This document shows, piece by piece, positions 1 through 11,433 of a DNA stretch of 64,000 bases. The DNA lies in NCBI GenBank assembly GCA_911728455.2, contig OU452240.1, positions 2,976,001-3,040,000 on the forward strand, read 5' to 3'. The stretch's first letter is position 1. Each line of letters begins with the position of its first letter. This DNA is from Marthasterias glacialis. Its lineage: Eukaryota > Echinodermata > Asteroidea > Forcipulatida > Asteriidae. The notes below the pieces were generated by a model. It was not told where the DNA came from and searched no databases. It was given only the letters and a program-made list of their open reading frames with translations. The position numbers and the translations under genes are program-made.

Positions 1-715
1 CCCTCTTATAAAAAACATTATAAAGCAGGCCTTGATTATAACCGAGGCCACCGAGGCCATTGGCCTCATGCCCTGTCGAGTTGGCCAGCATGCCCTTCAG
101 AAAAATTGCACTGTCACTACCAACTTGGCCAGCATGCCCTTGTACAATTTCTCTGATTTGGCCAGCAAAGGCTTGCCCCTTGTTTTTCTTAAGATCGAGG
201 CCTGATACAGCATGTATTTTTTTCCTGTTCTTTTTTTAGGGCAGGGGGGGGGGGGGGGGAGGTTTGGGAAGCAGGGAGGCGAGTTATGAAAGCTAATTTG
301 CCAGTTCGACATTGCCACCCAACCCCTTGATATTTTGAATGAGCAAGTTTTGTTCACCGTTGACTGCGCCGTTTCCCAGCGTTGGTTCCCAGCAGAGCAT
401 AGAAATGCAATACAAATGCAGGCCTCAGTGCTTCAGTCTTGAAAGGACAAGGGCACCAGGGCATTTTCTTCTTGATTAAGGGTACCCCTTTGACGAAATT
501 GTAACTTCTCTTTGGGAACATTTAAAGGGTACCAAAGCAATGGCCAGGGGGGCATGGAGGCAATTGCCTCTGTTGTCTCCGAGAAGTCGACAATTACGAA
601 ATCGACAATAAAATCGCAGCAAGATGTGAATCGTACTACCACAGAAAATGCTATGAGTGCGGGTGAACACTACAGGTGTGTGGGGTTGAAAACCATTCAG
701 AGAATTCTTACGTAC
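1..715. other. NOSIP intron or downstream sequence with diverged repeats
   Basis: No exon recognised. The stretch contains a low-complexity G run (about 246-259) and GCC/GAGGCC-rich repeat remnants near 40-150 resembling the element at 6763-6925. The remaining NOSIP exons must lie to the left. Confidence 0.5.
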
Positions 716-3138
716 CTTTCTCAATGAAGGCCTTGACCTTGTCTTCTTTTACCGTCTTCTTCACTTGGCTCTCTTCCTCCTGGGAAAAAAAAAAATTATT
801 TCCGATCAAATTCACAAAATATTCAAATTTTGCACAGCTCAACACCCTTACACTTTCTGACACAAACAAACTTCACAATGGGATATTTATGTATTCCAGG
901 AATCTTCTTGCTAGTTCTTTTTCTTCTGTACAAGACCGGCGTACCTACTCGTCCAGATATTGTCAAAATCATCTGGTTCCTTTCTTCCGTACTACCTAAC
1001 CTAGTCCATGAAAGCCCTCCGACACATTTTGTTGAGTCTTTGTCGTAATTTTGGAAAGTTTTTGAACAGGGTATCACAGATTCGTTTTAAATCCGCTTCG
1101 TCACAACGCATATACATATACCGGACTGGGGCGCTAGCACGACCGATGTCAAAATCTCAACAAAAAAAGGAGTACAGCGCCCCCAGTTACTGGGTCTAGT
1201 ACAAGATACAATTTGTTTTTACACAGAGCGTATTAAATCATGCAAGACACGATGGCATTACCGAACCAAAATACAACTACAACAGACCTGTTGAAGACGA
1301 CATTGACGATGGTACTCTTTCATCTTACGCTCATAGTCTTGTTTCTGCTTCAAGACGTACTCAATTATCGCCTCCTTGTCATATAGATACCCCTCCTCCC
1401 TGAAAAAATAACAAGAATCAACTTACTAATCTCATACTAACTCTCCTAATTTCTGACCATTTAGCAGTGGCTTTAATGATTGATAAACTTTGCCAGCCTG
1501 CAATATATGAATATCTACAGAGTACTTAGTCAACCCTCCCACTGTCTGACCATTCAATATCATCCACTGTGATTTTAAAAGATAAACTATGCAAGCCTGC
1601 AATGTGGTGGTGCATGCATCTACACAGTACACAGTCAACCCTCCCACTGTCTGACCATTCAATATCATCCACTGTGGTTTTAAATGATAGACTATGCCAG
1701 TCTGCAATTGGTGAATGCATCTGCACAGCACACAGCCAACCCTCCCACTGTCTGACCATTCCATATCACCCAACTCTGGTTTTAAATGTTAGATAAACTA
1801 TGCCAGCCTACAATATGGCGGTGAATACACAGTGCATAGTCAACCCTCCTACTGTCTGACCACTCAATAGCATTCGCTTGGTTTTAAATTATTGCCAATT
1901 TATGTCAGCTTGGTATCTAGGTATCGATACCTGGATACCATGACTGTGTTGAATAGATCATGTACCCAGTGAAGTCAACCGTCTTCCTACTGTCTGACCC
2001 TCAATCTCATCCGATCAAATGTGGTTTTGAATGATAGATAAACTATTCCCTAGATACGATTATGTTTTTGGTCATAATGAGCGAAAAAAGTGGTTGTCAG
2101 ATTTGGCATCTTTTCATACTAAAGAACTGCCCCCAGACTTTCCTAATAGACCGTTCTGGCTTTGGCAATAAGCCCCGCCCACACACCTTAGTTCGTGTAC
2201 GTTTACCCTGCACGTGTGACCGAGTTTGACTGAGGTCACATGACCAAAAGGCGTGATCCAATTGGTCAATGCGCACAGTCTATAAATCAAAGAGCTCTTT
2301 TGCAAAGCCAAATGGCACTGCTCTTGTGAAATGAAAGATGAAACTCCAGGCCTTGACAAATGACGGACGTACGTTATGACTGGATTGGCGCAAGGCTGTA
2401 GCGTCAGACAACAACAATCAAAGTCCCCGACTGAGTCCTTTCCGAGACGGGTTTTGTTGGTTCCATAGCCAGATTGAGCTGCAAGAAAACGAAGAATTGT
2501 GATTCTGAATGGTGTTTCAAATTATTGAGTCTCTTGCAAATTAAGGACATTCAAACTGTCAACATTGTCGTTTTGACTTTGTATTATTCACACGATGGGA
2601 ATCAAATATAAACCATTTATAAAAATTGTATGAATTTCGGACTTTATCTGTTATTTAAAGGGGCTGTGTCGTCATGGTTATAACATTATAGCAGGAAAAA
2701 ACTGAAAATGGAATAAATAACCCAGTTTAGTTAGAGTTAGGCCTACCAGCATTATTGCCACGGACGTGTGCGGCGGCGGTCACATCAGTCGTCAGTTTGA
2801 CAAAAACGGCACCCTTGGCCATGGCCTTTGTGATTTGACCACAAGCGCGCGGGTGCAGTATCTGGTTGAGAGTTCATCTTCTTCTTCTTCTGTGCAGTCT
2901 GCTTCCTTCAATTCTGAAGATTCTTGCAGACACTACAGGCCTGCTAGTGCTATAACCATGGACGACACAGCCCCTTTAATTAAGTTTAACGTTTAATTAC
3001 CTTATTAAAAAAAAAAAAAAAAATGAAATGAAATGAATATGTCATAAACATGATAAATAACAACAAACCAGCATCTTTCTGTCGTTCATGATACGTGTAC
3101 ACAGTTCCAGCTGTACAATTTCGCTGATGCCGAGTCAT
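716..3138 (-). CDS. NOSIP: NOSIP, nitric oxide synthase-interacting protein (5' part; 3' exons lie beyond the left edge)
   Basis: Four coding exons join in phase: 3138-3069, 2478-2373, 1399-1288 and 779-716. Exon 1 encodes MTRHQRNCTAGTVYTYHERQ, the characteristic NOSIP N-terminus. Exon 2 carries the CCCLTLQPC segment and exon 3 EEGYLYDKEAIIEYVLKQK, which together form the first half of the split RING/U-box. Exon 4 is a Glu/Lys-rich helix ending VKAFIEK. All junctions have GT/AG (for example donor AC|GTACGT at 2373 and acceptor TTTCAG before 1399) and phases 1, 2, 0, 1 agree. In known animals NOSIP is a nuclear/cytoplasmic E3-ligase-like protein that binds nitric oxide synthases and also associates with spliceosomes. 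The remaining two-thirds, including the second half of the box, is outside the window. The start is the ATG of the conserved MTRH motif; an in-frame ATG further upstream has no family support. It diverges from POLR1F. Confidence 0.93.
1031..1198 (-). mobile_element. Solo arm of the TAGACCCAG element family (NOSIP intron 3)
   Basis: The segment ends CCAGTTACTGGGTCTA and matches, with divergence, the right arm of the 3934-4959 palindrome, including GGACTGGGGCGCTAG and ACCGCTTCG-like sequence. No clear 9-bp target duplication was found, so the left limit is approximate. Confidence 0.6.
1440..2045. repeat. Tandem repeat, about 105-bp unit, roughly six diverged copies
   Basis: ACTGTCTGACCATTCAATAT recurs at about 1546, 1648 and 1748, with weaker copies near 1450, 1850 and 1990. 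Each is followed by a GGTTTTAAATGATAGA-type segment and a variable CATCTACACAGTACA tail. It lies in NOSIP intron 2. Short open frames across it are repeat artefacts. Confidence 0.85.
2655..2979. mobile_element. MITE with TAAAGGGGCTGTGTCGTC termini
   Basis: TTTAAAGGGGCTGTGTCGTC near 2655 is mirrored by GACGACACAGCCCCTTTAA at about 2961-2979, giving a non-autonomous inverted-repeat element of about 325 bp in NOSIP intron 1. The internal open frame has no coding look. Confidence 0.75.
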
Positions 3139-3738
3139 TTTGGTCAAAAGTTCACCCTGTAAAAAGTGTAAATGACAGTCAGTGCTGCGCAATGACAATC
3201 GAAGAGAAAAATACGTTGCTGATTTGTTTGGAGTTTCACTAATACACATTCAAATACGAATGGTACCTGTTAACCACTAACAATGATATGCACATCTTTC
3301 TGTACATTGGAATGGGCACCATACTACTGTGAATTGAGTTTGCGGATTAAGTTCACGTCTGTAAACGAGACTTCAATTTTTGCTTTAAATTGCTTTTGTA
3401 GTGCTATTTTATTTGTTTAATAAGTTTTACAGCCTGAATAATTTTTAATTTTAACACAGGTTTTTTTCTTACATAAAATATAAAAAATACACTACTTTTG
3501 TATGTATGCAAGGTTAAAATTATGTTTCTCGCGAGTGCTGGGACTATGTACTTCCAACGAATCACGTGTGAGTGGTAAGAGTTCATTTTCAAGATGGCGG
3601 CCTCCATGGACAAGTTTCATCACAACTCCACATGGCAGTGAAGTCCACATGGCACTGTCTGTAGTCTCTGAGTCTGATTAATCCTTATTTCAATGTTATT
3701 AAACATTCAGGACAGAATTTAAACGAATTTCGATAAAA
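3139..3738. promoter_or_regulatory. Divergent promoter between NOSIP (-) and POLR1F (+)
   Basis: The two start codons are 600 bp apart and point away from each other. Inside lie a palindromic TCTCGCGAG (3527-3535), an E-box CACGTG (3563-3568) and CAAGATGGCGGCC (3590-3602), which fits the YY1-type initiator of housekeeping genes. All are known motifs of TATA-less bidirectional promoters. The ATG inside the YY1 site opens a 15-codon reading frame (3594-3641) that could be a uORF of POLR1F if transcription starts upstream of it. Motifs are seen directly; promoter activity is inferred. Confidence 0.65.
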
Positions 3739-6700
3739 ATGAGTGCACTTGAGGTTTTTGACAGTTTCGAAAAAGTGGCGAAAGCGGCTGAAGAAGAACA
3801 CAGCGGTTGCAGTCTGGTAAAAACGAGAAGACACATTGCACTTTCACCGAAATACATCGGGCGGTTGCGGACGGGGGTGCATGAGATTTTGGATGCTGAA
3901 CTTGGCCGTTTTGTAAAGAGGTACATGTGTAACTAGACCCAGTAACTGGGGCGCTGTACTCCTCTTTTGAGATTTTTGACATTATCTGTCGTACTAGCGC
4001 CCCAGTCCGTGGTATATATGGAAAGTGCTCCGATTCGGAGTCCGAAGCGGTTTTTTTCTGAATCAGTTACAAAATTGTCAAAATTGCAACAAGGACTCGA
4101 CAGAATTGCTTGAAAATCGCCTACTGGCTTCTCCAAGTATCTACGGTGAAATAAAATGCAGTTAATTGTACTCACGATCATTTTTGGTCCTCCAAATCGA
4201 TGATTATTAGCCCACTATCACGCATATATCAAATTTGCCGTTAGAATCGCCATTTTGAATGTGATACTCAACGACCGTTTCCTTATGTCTAAAACGCTGC
4301 GAGGATTGCGTGTTCGCTGAGGCCCTGACTTTCATATTGTTTTCCGCGCAGTCAACGCAGGATACCAGGCTGTGTGTAGCGCCAATGTTCACTGATGCCC
4401 TGACATTCATATTGATTTGCGCAGTCAATGCAGGATACCAGCTGTGTAGCCTGGTATCCTGCGTTGACTGCGCAAATCAATATGAATGTCAGGGCATCAG
4501 CGAACATTGGCGCCACAACACAGCCTGGTATCCTGCGTTGACTGCGCGGAAAACAATATGAAAGTCAGGGCCTCAGCGAACACGCAATCCTCGCAGCGTT
4601 TTAGACATAAGGAAACGGTCGTTGAGTATCACATTCAAAATGGCGATTCTAACGGCAAATTTGATATATGCGTGATAGTGGGCTAATAATCATCGATTTG
4701 GAGGACCAAAAATGATCGTGAGTACAATTAACTGCATTTTATTTCACCGTAGATACTTGGAGAAGCCAGTAGGCGATTTTCAAGCAATTCTGTCAAGTCC
4801 TTGTTGCAATTTTGACAATTTTGTAACTGATTCAGAAAAAAACCGCTTCGGACTCCGAATCGGAGCACTTTCCATATATACCACGGACTGGGGCGCTAGT
4901 ACGACAGATAATGTCAAAAATCTCAAAAGAGGAGTACAGCGCCCCAGTTACTGGGTCTAATGTGTAACCTAAATATTGATTGTTATCATGGTTATCAAAA
5001 TCATGACAATGGCAATGATTTTGATTTGAACTGCCCTGGGGTATCAACTATCAAAATGATGGTGGTTGGGGGGGGGGGGGGGGGGGGGGGGAGTGGGGAT
5101 TGGCCTACCCGATGTAGTCATGGTTGTGTAGTATTCAGAATGCCCATGTTCAGATGTTAGGTACATGCAACTGATTAAACTAGACCTAAACCCAGTAACC
5201 GGGGCGCTGTACTCCTTTTTTGAGATTTTGACATTATCGATCGTAATAGCTAAGTAAGTTAGTATAGTACTAGTAGTAGTACGACCGATAATGTCGAAAT
5301 CTCAAAAAAGGAGTACAGCACCCCAGTTACTGGGTCTAAATTAAACCCAAATTCCAAAGAAAGGCAAACGAGAAGAACATGTATGTTGGCAACAATTGCA
5401 ATAAGATGAAGAAGATGCGTAATCTTGTTGTTTTTTTTTTTTATTTGCCGGATGATTTCTAACTTCGTTCCTTTTCCAAGTAGTTTGAAGGTGATTTAAT
5501 GTTACACTTGAATGTCCAGTTCAGTTGAGAATGTGAAAAATGCTTATTTTAACACTAAAGAAAACTCCTTTAAAAACTACATTAGATAGTGTATTTAAAA
5601 AAATAAAATAAACAAAGTTTTGGTTTCTGTCGCCATCTTCTTAAAACATAAAATCTCATAAATCTGTTTGCATCTCAATAAGTGGCTTAATACATACTCT
5701 CGTACTAGACAAGACTTAAAGCAGCACTGTTTCAATTACTCAGTTGCATGTGTATTCCTTGACTCTGATGAGCTGAGCATGCCTATGGTTTTTATGGGTA
5801 CACACAAGATACACAGTTTCTTGTGAATGAGTTCATCAAGAAGTTTAGGTACATGTGCTTGTATAAAAAGCGCTTGTATTTCTATTCTAATTTCCAACAC
5901 TCAACAAGTCTTTGATTAATGTATACATTTTGTAATCTTACATACAGGGCATCATGACAAAAGTTGATAATGTTGAGTCCATTCTATTTTTTCCGTAGCT
6001 GGAATGGAGTTCTGCTTGGTTACGGCAACATGAAGCTACTTCAGTCCTCTGGAGCCATCATCGACGACAGTCCATTTATTCATTTTGATGTGGAACTAGA
6101 AGCGGTGATATTCAAACCATCAATAGGGAGTATTTTAAAGGTAAATAAGGGTGATTTGTGGGGATTTTTTTGCTGATTTCAAGCCTCCTGCTGTCCCACC
6201 ATTTTATATCTTTTATTACAACACCCCTTTACAAAGATTCTGCCTTTTGATTGGTGTAGAGCACATCACATGATACGTCTTATTTCTATTAGAAAGCCGC
6301 GCGAACATGACGCTCTATACTTGTAGTAACCAATGTACTATCCCATAGCAACCAATATACTACACCCATAGCAACCAATGTACTACACCCAAAGCAACCA
6401 ATGTACTACACCTATAGCAACCAATGTACTACACCCAAAGCAACAGCAGTTTCTTGATACCTAGACGTCTAGGCACAATACATGTATCAGGTGTTATTAA
6501 ACAATTACTCCTATTGACTGCATTTATTCGTGCTGTGGTTAAAACTATGACTCCCAAAGTGATATTGCAGTGTGACATTGAAGAGACGCACATTGTGCTC
6601 ACTGCTGTACACGTTTAGGTATGCTGTCCACAGTGGCGATGTTGCCAATGCTGTGATTGGTCAATATGTCAAGTGGGGTGGCTTAATGGATCGGTCTGTA

Positions 6701-9458
6701 TGAAAGAATTATAAATAAGACAGGCATTTTCAGAAGCTTGCTTGAAACACCCTCGCGTGTCAGGCCTCGAATTAACCCACAGCACCCACAGCAATTGCCG
6801 TGGTGCCCTGTGCTTTTGCTGTGGTGCCCTTTGCAAAGTTCCAATACAAATTGACATTTTCCTCACAGAAGTGCCCCTTACCAGAGGAAAATTGCCATGC
6901 CCCTTTAAGAGTGAAGTTCAAGGCCTGGTGTGTACATGTACATGTAGTATGCACTTAACAATAATCTAAACAATGCGTCTCCTTGTTTATTGACGTCTTG
7001 TAGTGTGTTGTGAATGAGCTAGCATCAGACCACATTGGTTGCCTGGTCCATGACTGGTTCAACGTTTCTCTACTCCCCGACAAGGAACAAATCAATGGAG
7101 AGTGGCCGTCCAGACTAGAGCCAGGCTATGTGATCCTGGTACAGGTTGACAAACTGCAGGTGATGAATGGAATGCTGGCTATAGAAGCCAGGGAACCCAA
7201 CGATGGGTAAGTGTGGTACAAGGCCAGAGAATAGACCTTTATCATGCTGCCACCATCTTGGTCATGTGCCCTGCATCCAATAACAGTAATGGATGCTGAT
7301 GCTCGTTGTTCAAAAAGGAACCTGAATATGTTTGCCCTTCCAGCCTCTGTTTGGTTACATTGATTTGAATGGGAGAAAAAAACAAGATGGCTGCACCATG
7401 ATAAAGGTCTATTAGGGCCCTTTTCAAAATCTTGGCTTTGGCTTCATCAGCCATTGTGAAATCGTGAACTCTTGGTACAGAGCTTCGAACAGAGCCAAAG
7501 CCAGAGCCAAAGCAGTGGATTCATAAAGGGGTCTATTGTGATAATAAAAATCGAGTACATTTATAATATTAAATATGTTATTGTTAGTGGCGTGTCGTGG
7601 CTGAGCGGATAAGAATACCGGACTCAAGCTCTGGTGTTTCTGAACAGCAGAGTGTGGGTTCGAGTCCCGGTCAGGACACTTGTGTCCTTAAGCAAGACAC
7701 TTAACCATTATTGCTGCGTCCTTCGGATGGGACGCAAAGCCGTAGGGCCTGTGTGTTGTGTAATGCGCGTAAAAGAACCCAGTTCACTTATCGCAAAGAG
7801 AAGGGGTTCGAATATTGGATGCATTTGAGTGCATTGTCCCAGAATTGTAAAAGTCACATCACACCAGTGTTACAATCTCTCCATTGGCTACCTTTGCCAT
7901 CTCGAATTGTATTAAAGTTACTTTTGTTTGCTTTTCATTGCCTGCAAGGTTCTGCTCCTGAATACAATACCAATCTGTTCATTCAATATCATCCCTCTAA
8001 GAACCTTCTGCCCTCCAATTCGTTTTCACTCGGTGTACCTAAAACTCACAGATTATGGGGGGTGGGATTGTTCATTCGCACATGCTGGATCTGCACTCTG
8101 GAACGTACTTCCTCAAGATATCCGTATTATTTCTGATGTCCACACTTTCAAAGTTATTCTCAAGACTCATCATTTCAAGATACATGTACCATTCTATAAG
8201 TCGTAGTTTTGTTGTTATTTATTATTTAAAGCTTTTTTTCTCTGCTTTTTTTTCTCTGCTGATGAATTGTACAGTAATTCAACATTAAAAAGTTATATTG
8301 ATTCAATTTCCTTTGATCAGGTTTGGGTTGAATCAATACAATGACCTTGTTTTGGACACCCCTGATGGCTTGTCACCACAGACAGCGGCTGGAATGGAGT
8401 CTAGTGAGGAAACAAAGAAAAAGAAGAAAAGTAAGAAGTCAGGCAGTGATGTAGCCTCCGCACAAGAGTCATCTAACCCCGGTGAGCCAGACGCTGTACT
8501 GGCATTGCCAGCTGGAGAGGAGACTAATCGCAAGAAGAAATCAAAGAAACGCAAGCTGTTGGAAACAACCATGGAGTCAAGTGAGTCACAGGTTTCAAAC
8601 AACCCAGGTGATGAAACACCTGGAGAGGAGACTAGCCATAAGAAAAAGAAGAAGAAAAAGCATGGTGAAATTGAAATGATTATTGACAGCAGTGTTACAG
8701 CAATAACCGAAGACAGCAAATATGAGGTGCCAGAAACGACTGGTACGGAGACTAGTCATAAGAAAAAGAAGAAAAAGAACAAGCATGGTGAAACTGAAAC
8801 GAGTGTTGAGAGCAGTGTTGCACCATTAACATTGAAGGACAGCAACTATAATGTGCCAGAAACAACTGGTATGGAGACTAGTCATAAAAAGAAAAAGAAA
8901 AAGAAGAAAAGTGACAAAGATGAAGTCAAAGATGAACTAACATCAACTCCTAATTGTTCAAACCTAATTGTTGAAGTCAAAACAGAAGACTGTGAAATTC
9001 CCACGAAAAAGAGAAAGAAACATTCTTCAACTCTGGACAGTCTTCCAGCCGAAGATGAAAGTCAGCCCGGAGCATTTACAAAGCTGAAGAAAAAGAAAAG
9101 TAAACCGAACGACTTACTTGGAAAATCTGATCAAACTTTTTCATTGTCGGACTCTCAGAATGAGCTTCCCGCCTTGGAGGACGAAGCAGGCCCCGACAAG
9201 AAAGCCAAGAAAAAGAAGAAGAAATCCAAACAGGGACATGATAAGAACGATAATGAATTAATGAACAATTTGGACCTTGAGGCCTCGGTAAAAGATGAAC
9301 CAAATCAACTTCACAGTCCGAGTTCATTGACCTCTGTGTCAAAGTTGGCAAGTAGTGAGACACCCCATAAGAATCACAAAAGGAAAAAAAATGGACACGG
9401 TGTTGAAATTGCTGGTAATGGAACGACTAAAAAGAAAAAGAAAAAAGATAGACACTAA
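3739..9458 (+). CDS. POLR1F: DNA-directed RNA polymerase I subunit RPA43 (POLR1F/TWISTNB)
   Basis: Four exons join without a frame break to 554 aa: 3739-3920, 5999-6140, 7004-7206 and 8321-9458 (TAA 9456-9458). Exon 1 has RRHIALSPKYIGRLRTGV-like sequence (here KTRRHIALSPKYIGRLRTG), the RPA43 hallmark. Exon 2 continues SWNGVLLGYGNMKLL of the RPB7-like tip domain, and exon 3 HIGCLVHDWFNVSLL is the OB fold. The protein is the A43 part of the Pol I stalk, binding the initiation factor RRN3/TIF-IA during rRNA transcription in the nucleolus. Exon 4 is a Lys-rich tail of about 380 residues with many K5-K9 blocks, which makes the protein much longer than the roughly 340-aa human form; such tails fit nucleolar localisation. 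Intron 1 holds a 1-kb fold-back element just after the donor. Intron 3 holds a SINE and a LINE fragment. A possible ATTAAA polyadenylation signal lies at 9599-9604. Confidence 0.95.
3934..4959. mobile_element. 1,026-bp fold-back (Mutator-like) element with 9-bp target duplication
   Basis: The whole element is one near-perfect palindrome centred at about 4446. It starts TAGACCCAGTAACTGGGG and ends with its complement. ATGTGTAAC flanks both sides (3925-3933 and 4960-4968), a perfect 9-bp duplication. Each arm contains two related sub-repeats of about 65 bp near the centre (CGCAGTCAACGCAGGATACC). There is no transposase. It sits 13 bases inside POLR1F intron 1. Long arms plus 9-bp duplications are typical of Mutator/MULE elements; that assignment is inference. 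Confidence 0.88.
5181..5338. mobile_element. Short palindromic relative of the TAGACCCAG family
   Basis: Arms of about 60 bp (CCCAGTAACCGGGGCGCTGT and complement) surround an AT-rich centre of TAG/AGT triplets. ATTAAAC occurs next to both ends, a partly eroded target duplication. It is a deletion derivative of the 3934-4959 family in the same intron. Confidence 0.8.
6333..6441. repeat. Minisatellite, 21-23-bp unit in POLR1F intron 2
   Basis: About five copies of AGCAACCAATGTACTACACC with small changes (CCATAG, CCAAAG). Confidence 0.9.
6763..6925. repeat. Dispersed repeat (GAATTAACCCACRGCACCCA family), copy 1
   Basis: It matches 24366-24532 over about 160 bp, including GTGCCCTTTGCAAAGTTCCA and CCTCACAGAAG. 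Both copies begin with a GGC..GAATTAACCC motif and end AAGGCCTG. Weaker relatives occur near 40-200 and 14415-14560. Confidence 0.8.
7230..7413. mobile_element. MITE with AATAGACCTTTATCATG termini
   Basis: AATAGACCTTTATCATG (7230) is mirrored by CATGATAAAGGTCTATT (7413), giving a 184-bp inverted-repeat element just after the donor of POLR1F exon 3. Confidence 0.85.
7586..7805 (+). repeat. tRNA-derived SINE head (family A), fused to LINE 3' sequence
   Basis: An A-box-like TGGCTGAGCGG and B-box GGTTCGAGTCC are followed by CACTTGTGTCCTTAAGCAAG and the GGGACGCAAAGCCGTAGG body shared with 12686-13113. After CGCAAAGAGAAGGGGTT the sequence switches to a reverse-transcriptase fragment. Confidence 0.85.
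7815..8200 (+). pseudogene. Non-LTR retrotransposon fragment, C-terminal end of the reverse-transcriptase ORF
   Basis: Two overlapping frames read HITPVLQSLHWLPLPSRIVL, then GSALWNVLPQDIRI and TFKVILKTHHF, the usual tail of CR1/Jockey-type ORF2 proteins. A frameshift near 8060 splits it, so it is a dead fragment in POLR1F intron 3. Confidence 0.85.
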
Positions 9459-9663
9459 TTAGGTGTGTTATTTTTTTATTTCATTTTATTTGGCCGTTAA
9501 TATCAAAGATATGATTTAGGAAATTTAAAATACAGCCCCCCACGCTCCCCCTGAAAATTTTGCCATGGATATTTTTTAACAGAAGGCAGTTGACGTGCAT
9601 TAAAGAGCGATGTATTCAGAACATTTCTTTTTCACTCTATACTCCAAGGTTTGTGGTAAGACT

Positions 9664-9840
9664 ATAGAGCACCGAAGGCGCAAGATGGAGAACTCTTGAC
9701 TGAAATGTGAAATCCCACTGGACGCCATTTGAGCAAGTAACTCTATTGATACAACAATAGAGCAGTGCAGACAATGACCATTGCTATCAATGTGAAACAA
9801 AGCATTCACTTGTTGAAATGGCGCCCATGCGTATTTCACG
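9664..9840. mobile_element. MITE of the TATAGAGCGCCGAAGG family (diverged copy)
   Basis: TATAGAGCACCGAAGGCGCA, GACGCCATTTGAGCAAGT and GACAATGACCATTGCTATCA match the better-preserved copy at 61231-61424. Its right terminus is eroded. Confidence 0.75.
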
Positions 9841-10724
9841 TTCCAACAATAGATGGTACCTCTAAGTGGCTATAATAAACTGTTATTATTTTTATTATTA
9901 TTATTAAATCTTTCTGGTAACGAAACCAAGGGACCCCCAACAGCATTGTGACCCGTAGGTGTGAAGATACAATGTACCTGTGATAAGAAGCAATGAAGAA
10001 AGTGTGGTTATAGATGTGGGAGGAACACCCCGATAGTATTTCTAAATTTATGTGAATAACTTTCAACAATAATTTTTGTTGGGGCAAACCATTTTCACCA
10101 TGAACTTATAAATGTCACCCCGTGTCGAAACTACATAATTTACATACGTAATTTGAGAAATATGAATATTCATGTCAGAATTATTATTATTTTTTTTTTT
10201 TCACACGATCAACAAAGCCCGTACAATTTTTTTTTTACATGAACAAAAACTAAGTGCCTGATAAATAAGCTCTAGATCAATGTGCAAGTCTGCATATTGC
10301 TAACTGGTTATAAACACTCTTAGCCATGCCTTTATCAGCCTTTTAAACACCCGCGTGACATGCTCTCGACCAATCAGAATGGATAAACTGTCTGGTGTAT
10401 TTATAAATGGCTTTTTAAGGACGGCTTTTACTTATGAATGCGTATTATGATTATTTCAAGCCAAGGCAGTGGTATAACTAAGGGAGGGGGGCACACACGC
10501 CCCCCCAACTGATGTCTGTGCTAGTCCACTCAACCAAGACATGCCATACACATTATTGAGCAATCTTTTGAAATGTACATACAGAAACGTATTCTTTATC
10601 TTTACGATGTGATTGCCTGAACAGCCATAATTTCTCAACTAATAAAATAATTATATACACATGTACATGTACTGCTTTTTTATTTCTTTATTTTGAGTGG
10701 TTGATGCAGTCTCCCCTCCTCATT

Positions 10725-11076
10725 AATAATGATAATAATTTTGGGGGCTAATCATCCTTGCTTGAAGCTGAGCAGCTGAATTGCGAAAGACGCGGCGACA
10801 ATGTGTTCGAACTCCACAGTGCGGGCATGCAAAAGGGCGGCCTTTGGCAGCCAGCCACATCATGACAATGAACGGGAAGCACAGCCAGAAATCGAAAGTG
10901 TTTTTGGTTTTTTTTCTGGAGGGAGGAAAACCGGAGGGCCCCCCGAGAAAAACCCTTGTGGCGCAGGAGAAAACCGACCCACAACTCGACTCGCATATGG
11001 CCCTAGCCAGGAATCTAACCAGGGCCACAGTGGTGAGAGGCGAGAGCTTTACGCACTAGCCACCCATGCCACCCCG
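10725..11076 (-). repeat. tRNA-derived SINE family B
   Basis: On the minus strand the head reads GGTGGCATGGGTGGCTAGTG with B-box-like GGTTAGATTCC. The body contains GTTTTTCTCGGGGG-type and GGCTGGCTGCCAAAGG segments, and the tail ends in an (ATT)n run. Related copies are at 11990-12280 and 22257-22601. Confidence 0.8.
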
Positions 11077-11077
11077 C

Positions 11078-11306
11078 GGCCCTCACATGGCAAAACAATG
11101 CAATTCGAAAATGGGCATTTTGAGAAAAACGACAACAAAACTTTCAAAAATGCCAAATAAGAGACAGACGGCTGTATCTCGGAAACGGAGCAACGTACAG
11201 AATTGAGACTCATCTAGAAGTGAAGAGCGTCCTCATTTTACCCAGAAAATGCATCAAACTCAAAACCACAAAAAATTGAGTTGCATTGTTTTGCCATATG
11301 AGGGCC
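11078..11306. mobile_element. MITE with GGCCCTCACATGGCAAAACA termini
   Basis: GGCCCTCACATGGCAAAACA and its near-complement ending ATGAGGGCC lie 229 bp apart. It abuts the head of a family-B SINE. Confidence 0.82.
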
Positions 11307-11433
11307 GCCCGATTACTGTAGTTGCAAATTTCTGACACTATCTTTCAGACATTTTTTTAGTAGTCAGGGTGGCAGCTTTCAAACGGCCTCCAGAAAAAAT
11401 AAATACTGTACTATTCAAAATGTTCACTATGAA

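Noticed and set aside
1432-1796. Overlapping frames of 75-113 codons with repeated residues
   Set aside because: Produced by the 105-bp tandem repeat in all frames.
4207-4960. Identical open frames on both strands (for example MIVSTINCILFHRRYLEKPV)
   Set aside because: They are mirror images within the 3934-4959 palindrome, not genes.
6333-6441. CRISPR-like array
   Set aside because: Contiguous minisatellite without spacers, in an animal intron.
8333-8719. 128-codon minus-strand frame rich in Phe/Ser
   Set aside because: Shadow of the Lys-rich POLR1F tail (AAG/AAA runs read as CTT/TTT).
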